Assembly: GCF_001713375.1 (NCBI RefSeq)
Contig: NZ_CP016449.1
Coordinates: 744,001 to 808,000 of the forward strand
Length of the DNA stretch: 64,000 bases
Source: Hydrogenophaga sp. RAC07
Lineage (GTDB): Bacteria > Pseudomonadota > Gammaproteobacteria > Burkholderiales > Burkholderiaceae_C
Reading direction: 5' to 3'
Part shown: positions 27,814-38,134 of the stretch, in pieces
Layout of the letters: each line of letters opens with the position of its first letter
Position numbering within the stretch: the first letter of the stretch is position 1
Notes under the pieces: generated by a model
The model's input: the letters and a program-made list of their open reading frames with translations, nothing else
The model's database searches: none
What the model was told of the DNA's origin: nothing
Made by a program: the position numbers and the translations under genes

Positions 27814-28482
27814 TTGCGCAGCAATTTCAACCGCTCAGCCCTGGTGCGCCAGCTCGCCGGCTGGCAGGCCGCGCCCGTGGACGTGCCGCGCCAGGACCTG
27901 GCCGAGCGCCTGGGCCAGTGGTTCAACGTGGCCGACGCGATTGCGCTGAGCTCGCTCCACCAGGCCATGCCCGCCGTGGCGCGCGTCCGGCGGCCTGCGG
28001 TGCCGGCCAGCGCCCGGAGCGTGCAGGCCGAGCTGCAGCGCGTGCGCGCCACGCTGAGCCAGGCCATCACCAGCCCGCCGCTCGAGCCCGGCGATGAGGG
28101 CAACGAAGACACCGACGCCGGCTTTGCGCCGCACCTCCAGCGTTGCCTGGAGCAGCAGCGCCGGATGGACATGAGCATCGAGGCGCTGCGTGGCCACGTG
28201 CGAAAAAACCTGTCCCTCACCTCCGCGCGGCTGGCCCAGCTCGCCGCCTTGGACGCCGTGCTCGAACCCATGCTGGGCGGGCGCGAACAGCGCCTGCTGG
28301 CCACCGTGCCCAACTTTCTCAAGACGCGCTTTGCAGAGCTGCGCCAATCCCACCCCGGCGGCTGGCAGCCGCTGTTTGAACACGAGCTGCAGCAGACCCT
28401 GCTGGCCGAGCTGGACCTGCGCTTGCAGCCCGTGGCCGGCATGGTCGAAGCGCTGAGCCAGGAAGTGAAACAACACCCATGA
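27814..28482 (+). CDS. DUF3348 family protein, first gene of a stator-like operon
   Basis: The 222-residue protein is predicted to be soluble and alpha-helical, with no signal peptide. An Ala/Arg/Leu-rich N-terminal half runs through VRQLAGWQAAPVD, and SIEALRGHVRKNLSLTSARLAQLAALDAVLE lies in the C-terminal half. It fits the DUF3348 family of beta- and gammaproteobacteria, whose function is unknown to me. The start is TTG at 27814 with AAGGAA 7 bp upstream. It overlaps the DUF802 gene by 4 bp, and the same gene order recurs in Burkholderiales, so it is probably a cytoplasmic partner of the membrane complex. Confidence 0.8.
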   Translation: MRSNFNRSALVRQLAGWQAAPVDVPRQDLAERLGQWFNVADAIALSSLHQAMPAVARVRRPAVPASARSVQAELQRVRATLSQAITSPPLEPGDEGNEDTDAGFAPHLQRCLEQQRRMDMSIEALRGHVRKNLSLTSARLAQLAALDAVLEPMLGGREQRLLATVPNFLKTRFAELRQSHPGGWQPLFEHELQQTLLAELDLRLQPVAGMVEALSQEVKQHP

Positions 28483-30506
28483 ACTCCAACACTGTGAACC
28501 GCCTCCTTGTCCCGGGCGCCTTTGCCCTCGGCCTCATCGCCGTGCTCTGGGTCGGCTGGGGCTTTGTCGGCACCAGCGCCATCGCACTGACCATGACCCT
28601 GGCCATCGGCGCTGTCTATTTGCTGGGCGCGCAGGAGATCCGGCGCTACTCGGCGCTCACCGCCGCGCTGGGTCAGGCCTTGGCCGACGTGCCGCAGCCG
28701 CTGGCGCAATTGAGCGACTGGCTCGGCCGCGTACCGCCGGCGCTGCAAGGCCCCGTGCGTGCCCGCATCGACGGTGAACGCGGTGCCATGCCCGGCCTGG
28801 CGCTCACGCCGTACCTGATCGGCCTGCTGGTGATGCTGGGCATGCTCGGCACCTTCCTGGGGCTGGTGGTCACCTTCCGCGGCGCCGTGTTCACGCTGGA
28901 GGGCACGGCCGATCTGCAGGCCATCCGCTCGGCGCTGGCCGAACCCATCAAGGGCCTGGGCCTGGCCTTTGGCACCTCGGTGGTGGGTGTGGCCACCTCG
29001 GCCATGCTGGGTCTCATGTCGGCCATCAGCCGGCGCGAGCGCCTGCAGGTGGTGCGCGAACTCGACGCGCAGGTGGCCACCGTGTTCCGCCCGTTTTCGC
29101 TCGCGCACCAGCGCGTTGAGGCCTTCAAGGCCTTGCAGCAGCAAGCCGGTGCGCTGCCCGCGGTGGCCAACCAGCTGCAGGCCCTGATGGAGCAGATGGA
29201 GCGCCGCGGCCAGCAACTCGACGAGCAGTTGCTGGCGCGCCAGGACAGGTTCCACCGCGAGGCGAACGCAGCCTACGAGGCGCTGGGCCAGTCGGTGGCG
29301 CGGTCGTTGAGCGAGAGCCTCTCGGCCAGCGCACGCATCGCGGGTGAGACGCTGCAACCGGTGGTGGAAAACGCCATGACCGCCATCGCCGCCGAATCCA
29401 CCCGCCTGCACGAACGCGTGGGGCAGGCGGTGCAGACGCAGCTCGGTGAACTCTCCAGCCGTTTCGGTGCCACGGCCGGCGGTGCACTGGAGGCGTGGAC
29501 CACCGCCTTGCAGCAGCACGCGCGCAGCGCCGAGCAACAGGTCGCGGGTCTGGAGCGCTCGCTCGCGGCTTTCAACAGCAGCTTCGAACAAGGCTCAGCC
29601 TCGCTGATCACCCACGTGCAGGACACGGCGAGCCGAGCACAAGCCGAACACACCGCTGCAGAGCAACAGCGCCAGGCCGCCTGGACCGAGTCCTTGCAAG
29701 GCATGGCGACCGCCTTGCAAACCGAGTGGCAACAACTCGGCGCGCAGACGCTCGCGCAGCAGCAGGCCGTGGGCCAGACGCTGGAGCAGACCGCGACCCG
29801 CTGGCGCGACGAGTTGGCCAGCTTGCGCAGCGAAGAAGCCGCGCGCGGCGAGGCGGCCGTGCAGCGCCTGGCCGATCTGCAGGCTTCGCTCAACGAACAG
29901 GTGGCCACGCACCTGGGCACGCTGGGCGCTGCGATCGAAGCGCCGATGGCGCGCCTGATGGACACCGCGTCCGAAGCCCCCAAGGCCGCGGCCGAGGTGA
30001 TCGCGCAGCTGCGTCGCGAAACCACGCAGCTGGGCGAACGCGACAACCTCGCGCTGCAGGAGCGCACCACGCTCATGAACAACATCGGCAGCCTGCTGGA
30101 GACCGTGCAACAGGCCACGGGCGAGCAGCGCGCGGCCATCGAATCGCTGGTCACCTCGGCCGGCGCCGTGCTCGACCAGGTGGGCCGCCAGTTCGCCGAG
30201 ACCGTGGGCGCGCAGGCGCACCGCGCGGACGACGTGGCGGCGCAGGTCAGCGGCAGCGCCATCGAGCTGGCCGCGCTGGGCGAGGCCTTTGGCCACGGTG
30301 TGCAGCTGTTCGCCGCGACCAACGAAAAACTCATCGACAGCCTGCAGCGCATTGAAGCGGCGGTGGGCCAGTCGATGCAGCGCAGCGACGAACAACTGGC
30401 TTACTACGTGGCGCAGGCGCGCGAGGTGATCGACCTGAGCATCAGCTCGCAGCAGGGCATCGTCGACGATCTGCGCCGGCTGCGTACCGCAGAAAGTGCT
30501 GCGTGA
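28479..30506 (+). CDS. DUF802 membrane protein, MotA/ZorA-like with long coiled-coil tail
   Basis: The 675-residue protein has four predicted membrane helices (about 9-30, 32-50, 109-133, 158-184). The third and fourth read YLIGLLVMLGMLGTFLGLVV and IKGLGLAFGTSVVGVATSAM, the Gly/Thr-rich pattern of MotA/TolQ/ExbB stator subunits. Residues 190-670 are an extended coiled coil that includes DUF802 segments. MotA and ZorA have a comparable layout, ZorA being the one with a long cytoplasmic tail. The next gene supplies a MotB-like partner. The resemblance to ZorA is my inference from topology; family membership in DUF802 is firmer. Confidence 0.82.
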   Translation: MNSNTVNRLLVPGAFALGLIAVLWVGWGFVGTSAIALTMTLAIGAVYLLGAQEIRRYSALTAALGQALADVPQPLAQLSDWLGRVPPALQGPVRARIDGERGAMPGLALTPYLIGLLVMLGMLGTFLGLVVTFRGAVFTLEGTADLQAIRSALAEPIKGLGLAFGTSVVGVATSAMLGLMSAISRRERLQVVRELDAQVATVFRPFSLAHQRVEAFKALQQQAGALPAVANQLQALMEQMERRGQQLDEQLLARQDRFHREANAAYEALGQSVARSLSESLSASARIAGETLQPVVENAMTAIAAESTRLHERVGQAVQTQLGELSSRFGATAGGALEAWTTALQQHARSAEQQVAGLERSLAAFNSSFEQGSASLITHVQDTASRAQAEHTAAEQQRQAAWTESLQGMATALQTEWQQLGAQTLAQQQAVGQTLEQTATRWRDELASLRSEEAARGEAAVQRLADLQASLNEQVATHLGTLGAAIEAPMARLMDTASEAPKAAAEVIAQLRRETTQLGERDNLALQERTTLMNNIGSLLETVQQATGEQRAAIESLVTSAGAVLDQVGRQFAETVGAQAHRADDVAAQVSGSAIELAALGEAFGHGVQLFAATNEKLIDSLQRIEAAVGQSMQRSDEQLAYYVAQAREVIDLSISSQQGIVDDLRRLRTAESAA

Positions 30507-31177
30507 TGGCCGGGCTGGACGACACCATGGAAGATGGCGCGGACGGGCAGAGCGCGCCGGTCTGGGCCGTGTTCGGCGACCTCATGGCGGGTCTGGTCGG
30601 CGCCTTTGTGCTCATCCTCATCGGTGTGCTGGTGGTGCAGATGGACCTGGTGGCGAGCCTGCAGTCGGAGGTGCAGAAACGCCAGCAGGAAGAGGCCCGC
30701 CGCATGGCGCTGGAGAAGGCGCTGGCCATTCCCTTGCAGACCGGCCGTGTGACGCTGGACAACGGGCGCATCGGCATCAGCGGCAGCGTGCTGTTTCCGC
30801 TGAACTCCGACGAGCTGCGGCCCGAAGGCCGTCAGGTGCTCAAGAGCCTGGTGCCGCCGCTGCAGGTGTACCTGGGCGAGCGCGACGAGATGCTGATGGT
30901 CAGCGGCTTCACCGACGACCGCCCGGTGCAGGCCAACAACCAGCGCTACACCGACAACCTCGAACTCTCGGCGCAGCGCGCACTCACCGTGACCCGCGCC
31001 CTGATCCAGGAAGGCATGCCGCCGCAGCGGGTGTTCAGCGCCGCCTTTGGTGCCGAACAACCCGTGGCGTCCAACACCGACGAGCAGGGCCGTGCGCTCA
31101 ATCGCCGGGTGGAAATGGCGCCGGTGCCCAAGGCCGCCCCATCGACCAGCACGGCCAAGGCGGCAACGCGTGAGTGA
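30506..31177 (+). CDS. OmpA-family, MotB/ZorB-like peptidoglycan-binding protein
   Basis: The 223-residue protein has a short cytoplasmic N-terminus and one membrane helix at about 20-44. The helix begins FGDLMAGLVGAFVLILIG, placing an acidic Asp25 where MotB and ZorB carry their ion-binding aspartate. A short coiled coil (about 50-70) leads to an OmpA C-terminal domain: SGFTDDRPV, ELSAQRALTVTRALI and ALNRRVEM keep the peptidoglycan-binding Asp and Arg. ATG at 30506 overlaps the DUF802 stop. With DUF802 it could form an ion-driven cell-wall-anchored motor. Confidence 0.85.
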   Translation: MAGLDDTMEDGADGQSAPVWAVFGDLMAGLVGAFVLILIGVLVVQMDLVASLQSEVQKRQQEEARRMALEKALAIPLQTGRVTLDNGRIGISGSVLFPLNSDELRPEGRQVLKSLVPPLQVYLGERDEMLMVSGFTDDRPVQANNQRYTDNLELSAQRALTVTRALIQEGMPPQRVFSAAFGAEQPVASNTDEQGRALNRRVEMAPVPKAAPSTSTAKAATRE

Positions 31178-31664
31178 TCCGGTGCAGGCTCACTTTGTGG
31201 CGGCGCTCACACGCCGTCTGCAGACAGCGCCCGAAGCGGTGCAGCGTGTGCTGCGAGAACGGCTGCAACAGACCTGGCCGGACCACGCCACAGAGGCACC
31301 GCCTTCAAGGCTTGCCCGCACCCGCGCGCCTTCGCCATTGGCGCAACTGAACCGCGACATCGCCGCCAACGCACCGCCGGCGCGCGAGCTGCGCAGCGCC
31401 CAGCGCTTCCGCGACACCTGGTCGCGCATCTGCGCCGAAGACGAAGTGACCCAGGCGGTGGAGCAAGGACCGGAGAACGCGGGCCCGCTCAATTCGCACA
31501 TGCTGGTGCTGCGCACGCTGGCCTTGATGCGCGACCTGTCGCCCGACTACCTGCGGCGCTTTCTGTCGCACACCGACACGCTGCTGTGGCTGGACCAGGC
31601 GCAGTCGCAGGCCCGTACGAAGCCACCGGCCGCCAAACCCAAGGCGGCGCGCACCAAAAAATAA
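31170..31664 (+). CDS. DUF2894 family protein, last gene of the stator-like operon
   Basis: The 164-residue soluble protein starts with GTG at 31170, overlapping the OmpA gene by 8 bp. It has a central helical region (PLAQLNRDIA, RSAQRFRDTWSRICAEDEV, SHMLVLRTLALMRDLSPDYLRRFLSHTDTLLWL, given in parts) and a Lys-rich tail. It matches the DUF2894 family, function unknown. No signal peptide is seen, so it is probably a cytoplasmic accessory of the membrane complex. A strong hairpin terminator begins at its stop codon. Confidence 0.8.
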   Translation: MSDPVQAHFVAALTRRLQTAPEAVQRVLRERLQQTWPDHATEAPPSRLARTRAPSPLAQLNRDIAANAPPARELRSAQRFRDTWSRICAEDEVTQAVEQGPENAGPLNSHMLVLRTLALMRDLSPDYLRRFLSHTDTLLWLDQAQSQARTKPPAAKPKAARTKK

Positions 31665-31698
31665 GCCCGGCGCCGAAGTGACTTTCGGCGCCGGGCTT
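31663..31698. terminator. Bidirectional hairpin terminator between the DUF2894 gene and katG
   Basis: A perfect 15-bp stem (AAGCCCGGCGCCGAA and its complement, 6-base loop) begins inside the DUF2894 stop codon. A second hairpin with AGCAGGGC and GCCCTGCT arms follows before the katG stop. Confidence 0.75.
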
Positions 31699-31737
31699 GG
31701 GGAGCAGGGCAGGGCGCTCAGGCCCTGCTTTGCAGGA

Positions 31738-34047
<2,310 letters not shown>

Positions 34048-34767
34048 TCAGCGGGACTGGGGGTCGATCAGCAGTGCCTTGGCGGCCTCGATGCGCAGTG
34101 CCAGCGGCACCGAGGCGTCGTTCATGACGGCCTGCAGAAAGCTGCGCGGATCCTGCGGTGCGTGGCGGATCTTTGTTGATGGAGCGCTGGCGGGCGGCAA
34201 AGTTTCCTCGGGCTGCAAGCGCTCGAGCGCAGCCTCCAGCTCGGCGGGTTTCATGCTCTTGAGGCGCGACAACAGGTCGGCCTGGTTGTCCTCGCCGGGC
34301 GGCAGGTCCAGCGACGGGTCGTCGGCGAACACCGCAGCCAGGTCCGAACTCACGAACGCCGACCATTGGCCCGTGTCGGCTTGCAGCGCCGGCACGAGAC
34401 GCGTGTGCCCGGCCGGACCTGGCGACAGCGTGATGCGCCGGGGCGCCACGGTGCTCAGGTAGCGCAAGCGAAGCCGCTCCAGGAAATCGTGCGCCTGCGC
34501 CACCGTCACCGGCTGCACGAGCGAGAACCACAGCTGGTAACCGTCGGCACCACACACCGCGATGGCGGGCGCGGGCAGTTCCAGGTCGGCCTGCACGCCT
34601 TGCCACACGCGGCTCATGGCGTCCCAGTCGGCCGGCTGCGCCAGGCCCAGCACCAGGGCGCGTGTCAGCCCGTTGGCGTCGATCAGGCGCGAGTCGTCAA
34701 CGGCGTCCCGATCCCCGGCCGGTGGGCACAGGTACAGGCGCGAAAGCTCGGCGTGCAGGCGGCCCAT
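34048..34767 (-). CDS. Protein of unknown function beside the ABC-2 exporter genes
   Basis: I do not recognise this 239-residue protein. It has an N-terminal alpha/beta region (ALVLGLAQPADWDAMSRVW, AVCGADGYQLWFSL, ITLSPGPAGHTRLVPAL) and a helical C-terminal part (LLSRLKSMKPAELEAALERL, then FLQAVMNDASVPLALRIEAA). There is no signal peptide or membrane helix. The GYQLWFSL segment faintly recalls primase-polymerase folds, but I would not rely on it. It is 3 bp downstream of the permease gene, so probably co-transcribed. Confidence 0.6.
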   Translation of the reverse strand: MGRLHAELSRLYLCPPAGDRDAVDDSRLIDANGLTRALVLGLAQPADWDAMSRVWQGVQADLELPAPAIAVCGADGYQLWFSLVQPVTVAQAHDFLERLRLRYLSTVAPRRITLSPGPAGHTRLVPALQADTGQWSAFVSSDLAAVFADDPSLDLPPGEDNQADLLSRLKSMKPAELEAALERLQPEETLPPASAPSTKIRHAPQDPRSFLQAVMNDASVPLALRIEAAKALLIDPQSR

Positions 34768-34770
34768 GTG

Positions 34771-35541
34771 TCAGCGCCGGATGCGGTGGCCGGTCTTGAA
34801 CACCCACCACACCACGCCCAGGCAGGTGAACATGAAGGCCAGCGTCATGCCGGTGCTCACCGCAATGTGCACATCGGCGGCGCCGTAGAAGGCCCAGCGC
34901 AGGCCGCTGATGAGGTAGACCACCGGGTTGAACAGCGAGATGGTTTGCCACAGCGGCGGCAGCATGTTGATGCTGTAGAACGCGCCACCCAGGAAGGTGA
35001 GCGGTGTGATCACGAGCAGCGGGATCACCTGCAGTTTCTGGAAGCTGTCGGCCCAGAGGCCGATGATGAAACCGAACAGGCAGAAGGTGATGGCGGTGAG
35101 GATGAGGAAACCCACCATCCACACCGGGTGCGCCACCTCGTACGGCACGAACAAGCGCGCGGTCAACAAGATGAGCAGGCCCAGCGTGAGGCTCTTGGTG
35201 GCCGCCGCGCCCACATAACCCAGCAGCACCTCGACCCAGTTCACCGGCGCGCTCAGCAGCTCGTAAATGGTGCCCGACCACTTGGGCATGTAGATGCCGA
35301 AGGCCGCGTTGGAGATGCTTTCGCTCAGCAGCGAGAGCATGAGCAGGCCGGGGATGATGTAGGCGCCGTAGCTCACACCGTCGATGTCGCCCATGCGCGA
35401 ACCGATGGCCGAGCCGAAGACGATGAAGTACAGCGAGGTGCTGAGCACCGGCGCGATGATGCTTTGTGCCCAGGTGCGCAGGGCGCGGTTCATCTCGAAC
35501 TGGTAGATCGCACGCACCGCGTGAATGTTCAACCCCATCAT
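34771..35541 (-). CDS. ABC-2 type permease
   Basis: The 256-residue protein has six predicted membrane helices and the ABC-2 signature region [20 protein letters not shown] followed by [16 protein letters not shown]. It is the membrane half of an exporter, probably of a drug, lipid or polysaccharide. Its start overlaps the ATPase stop by 4 bp. Two adjacent ATG codons make the exact start ambiguous by one residue. Confidence 0.9.
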   Translation of the reverse strand: MMGLNIHAVRAIYQFEMNRALRTWAQSIIAPVLSTSLYFIVFGSAIGSRMGDIDGVSYGAYIIPGLLMLSLLSESISNAAFGIYMPKWSGTIYELLSAPVNWVEVLLGYVGAAATKSLTLGLLILLTARLFVPYEVAHPVWMVGFLILTAITFCLFGFIIGLWADSFQKLQVIPLLVITPLTFLGGAFYSINMLPPLWQTISLFNPVVYLISGLRWAFYGAADVHIAVSTGMTLAFMFTCLGVVWWVFKTGHRIRR

Positions 35542-36506
35542 GCTCGGGCCTCTTCTTTCTTTTCATGCACCAGGCTGACAAAGATGTCTTCCAGCGAACT
35601 CTCGCTGGAGCGCAAATCCTTGAAGTGGATGTTGTTGTCGCCCAGGGCGCGCAGCAGCTCGGCAATGCCGGTCTCGTCCTTCTGCGCGTCGAAGGTGTAG
35701 GTCAGCGCGTGGCCGCCCTCGGTGATGTCCAGTGCCCAGGGCGCCAGGGGTTCGGGGATGCGCTCGATGGTCTGCTGCAGCGTGAGCGTGAGCTGCTTCT
35801 TGCCCAGCTTGCGCATGAGCACGTGTTTGTCTTCCACCAGGATCAGCTCGCCCTTGGCGATCACACCGATGCGGTCGGCCATGTCTTCGGCCTCCTCGAT
35901 GTAGTGCGTGGTGAGGATGATGGTGGTGCCCGCTTCGCGCAGCGCCCGCACCATGCGCCACATGTCGTGCCGCAGCTCCACGTCCACCCCCGCACTGGGT
36001 TCGTCCAGGAACAGGATCTTGGGCTCGTGCGAGAGCGCCTTGGCGATCAGCACGCGGCGTTTCATGCCGCCCGACAGCGCCATGATCTTGCTGTCCTTCT
36101 TGTCCCAGAGCGAGAGGTCCTTGAGGATCTTCTCGATGTAGGCCGGGTCGGGCGCCTTGCCGAAGAGACCCCGGCTGAAGCTCACCGTGGCCCACACGGT
36201 TTCAAACGAGTCGGTGTGCAGTTCCTGCGGCACCAGGCCGATGGCGGCGCGCGCGGCGCGGTAGTCGCGCACCGTGTCGTGGCCGTCGGCCACCACTGTG
36301 CCTTCGGTGGCATTGACCATGCCGCAGATGACGCTGATCAGCGTCGTCTTGCCGGCGCCGTTGGGACCGAGCAGGGCCAGGATTTCGCCACGGCGGATGT
36401 CGAGGTCCACGCGCTTGAGGGCCTGGAAGCCGCCGGCGTAGGTTTTGCTGACGCCACGCACGGAGACGATGGCCTCGGTGCCGAGGCTGGTGGGAGATGA
36501 AGGCAT
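35538..36506 (-). CDS. ABC transporter ATP-binding protein (exporter type)
   Basis: The 322-residue ATPase has Walker [10 protein letters not shown] (residues 47-55), an LSGGMKRR signature, Walker B ILFLDEP and a switch histidine in [12 protein letters not shown]-terminal extension of about 85 residues follows, as in DrrA/CcmA-type ATPases. ATG at 36506 fits the fold start; the reading frame runs on to 37694, but that extension is antisense to the radical SAM gene. It pairs with the downstream ABC-2 permease. Its upstream region contains a LexA-type box shared with the divergent gene. Confidence 0.92.
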   Translation of the reverse strand: MPSSPTSLGTEAIVSVRGVSKTYAGGFQALKRVDLDIRRGEILALLGPNGAGKTTLISVICGMVNATEGTVVADGHDTVRDYRAARAAIGLVPQELHTDSFETVWATVSFSRGLFGKAPDPAYIEKILKDLSLWDKKDSKIMALSGGMKRRVLIAKALSHEPKILFLDEPSAGVDVELRHDMWRMVRALREAGTTIILTTHYIEEAEDMADRIGVIAKGELILVEDKHVLMRKLGKKQLTLTLQQTIERIPEPLAPWALDITEGGHALTYTFDAQKDETGIAELLRALGDNNIHFKDLRSSESSLEDIFVSLVHEKKEEARA

Positions 36507-36558
36507 GGGGGCTCCACGGAGGTGGATGAAACAGACGGAAAGAAGTGGCGAGTTTAGG

Positions 36559-36574
36559 CTGTATCTGTGTACAG
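36559..36574. promoter_or_regulatory. LexA (SOS) box
   Basis: CTGTATCTGTGTACAG is a perfect CTGT-N8-ACAG palindrome with an AT-biased centre, the proteobacterial LexA operator. It lies 10 bp before the radical SAM start codon at 36585 and 52 bp from the divergent ABC ATPase start. Confidence 0.72.
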
Positions 36575-36584
36575 TGTTCGATCG

Positions 36585-37679
36585 ATGTCCACTGTCCACA
36601 TTCCATTGCAGGCCATCAAGGGCCGTGGCCTGGCCCAGCACCAGCCGCACCGCTTCGAGCGCGACGCCCGCGAGGCGTTCGACGACGGCTGGGGCGCGCT
36701 CGACGACGCGGTGCTGGCGCGCGACGAGGCGCCACCACCCGCCACCGAGGTGAGCTTTGAAGACGCCAAGAGCGCCATCACCCACAACGATTCGCCCGAC
36801 ATCGGATTTCGCCTCGGCCTCAACCCGTACCGGGGATGCGAGCACGGCTGTGTGTACTGCTACGCCCGGCCCAGCCACAGTTACCTCAACCTCTCGCCCG
36901 GCATCGATTTCGAAACGAAGCTGATCGCCAAGCGCAACATCGCCCAGGTGCTGCAGCGCGAACTGGCCAGCCCGCGCCACGTGCCCGAGCTGCTGGCCAT
37001 CGGCACCGTGACCGATGCCTACCAGCCCATCGAGCGCGAACTGCGCCTCATGCGTGGCGTGTTGCAGGTGCTGAGCGACACGCGTCACCCGCTGGCCATC
37101 GTCACCAAGGGCAGCGGCGTGGAGCGCGACATCGACCTGCTCGCGCCCATGGCCGCGCAGGGACTGGCAGCGGTGTACCTGACCATCACCTCGCTCGACG
37201 CGAAACTCACCCGCCTGCTGGAACCGCGTGCCGCCGCGCCGCACCGCCGCCTGCGCACCATCCGCACGCTTGCCGAGGCCGGCATTCCGGTGGGCGTGAG
37301 CGTGGCGCCGCAGATTCCGTTCATCAACAACGACATGGAGCAGGTGCTGGAGGCGGCCTATGAAGCGGGAGCACGGCGCGCCTTCTACACCGTGCTGCGC
37401 CTGCCGCACGAGCTCAGCCCCATGTTTCGCCAGTGGCTGGAGTTGCACTACCCCGACCGCGCCGCTCGCGTGATGGCCCGCGTGCAGGAGATGCGTGGCG
37501 GGCGCGACTACAACGCCGACTTCGCGCAGCGCATGAAAGGCCGTGGCGTGTGGGCCGACCTCATCCGCCAGCGCTTCGAGAAAACCTGCGACCGCCTGGG
37601 CTATGCGCGCGAACGTGAACCGCTCAAGACCACACTGTTCAGGCCGGCGGGCCTGCCGGGGCAGCAGTCGCTGTTCTGA
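36585..37679 (+). CDS. Radical SAM protein, PA0069/Rv2578c family (SplB-related)
   Basis: The 364-residue protein has the radical SAM cluster motif CEHGCVYC (Cys85, Cys89, Cys92) after [42 protein letters not shown] and [13 protein letters not shown] follow in an order typical of the PA0069 family, a distant relative of spore photoproduct lyase. Its substrate is unknown; a DNA-repair role is plausible given the LexA-type box just upstream. A GTG at 36567 would place the box inside the gene, so I chose ATG at 36585. Its end overlaps the convergent next gene by 41 bp. Confidence 0.88.
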   Translation: MSTVHIPLQAIKGRGLAQHQPHRFERDAREAFDDGWGALDDAVLARDEAPPPATEVSFEDAKSAITHNDSPDIGFRLGLNPYRGCEHGCVYCYARPSHSYLNLSPGIDFETKLIAKRNIAQVLQRELASPRHVPELLAIGTVTDAYQPIERELRLMRGVLQVLSDTRHPLAIVTKGSGVERDIDLLAPMAAQGLAAVYLTITSLDAKLTRLLEPRAAAPHRRLRTIRTLAEAGIPVGVSVAPQIPFINNDMEQVLEAAYEAGARRAFYTVLRLPHELSPMFRQWLELHYPDRAARVMARVQEMRGGRDYNADFAQRMKGRGVWADLIRQRFEKTCDRLGYAREREPLKTTLFRPAGLPGQQSLF

Positions 37680-38127
37680 GCAGGTCCAGCGCATCGTCGC
37701 GCCAGTAGCCCAGCGCCGTGTAGTAGCCGTCCCACACGCAGCCGTTGCAACCCCGACCGCAGCAGGTGGTGGGCTCGGGCGGCGGAGGGCGCAGAGCGAC
37801 GTCCAGATCGACGCCGTGCCGCATCGCCCGACCGCGCAGGTGGGCGATGAGCGCCGTGGCCGTTGCGCGGTCGTCCAGTCGCAGTTCGGTCAGTTGGTGC
37901 CGCTGGAAGCGCGGCTGCGTGCGTCCCTCGAATTCGGCGGTCTCTCCAAACATGGCCGCCGGGCGCACCCACCAACCCCAGCCGCCGTAGAGCGCGCGGT
38001 ACAGCGTCATGCCCTGCAAGGTCTCGCTGCAGCGCACGGTGTCGAGCACCTCGTACCAGCCGCCCTTGTAGTGTCGGTACAGGCCGGGTGGGGTGGCGTT
38101 GAGCGGGGGCAGGTCGTGGTCGGTCAT
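37639..38127 (-). CDS. DUF1653 plus oxidoreductase-like domain fusion
   Basis: The 162-residue protein joins two small domains. Residues 16-74 are DUF1653 ([16 protein letters not shown], then [17 protein letters not shown] and PRF). Residues 117-150 are an oxidoreductase-like domain with [15 protein letters not shown], whose four cysteines (122, 123, 127, 130) could hold metal or a cluster. Neither domain has a firm function. ATG at 38127 (MTDHDLPP) is preferred over an upstream start at 38160 that overlaps ybaL. It is co-oriented with, and 7 bp downstream of, the antiporter gene. Confidence 0.78.
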   Translation of the reverse strand: MTDHDLPPLNATPPGLYRHYKGGWYEVLDTVRCSETLQGMTLYRALYGGWGWWVRPAAMFGETAEFEGRTQPRFQRHQLTELRLDDRATATALIAHLRGRAMRHGVDLDVALRPPPPEPTTCCGRGCNGCVWDGYYTALGYWRDDALDLLRTATAAPAGPPA

Positions 38128-38134
38128 CGGGGTG

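Noticed and set aside
36567..36584. GTG start for the radical SAM gene
   Set aside because: It would put the LexA-type box inside the coding sequence; ATG at 36585 fits better.
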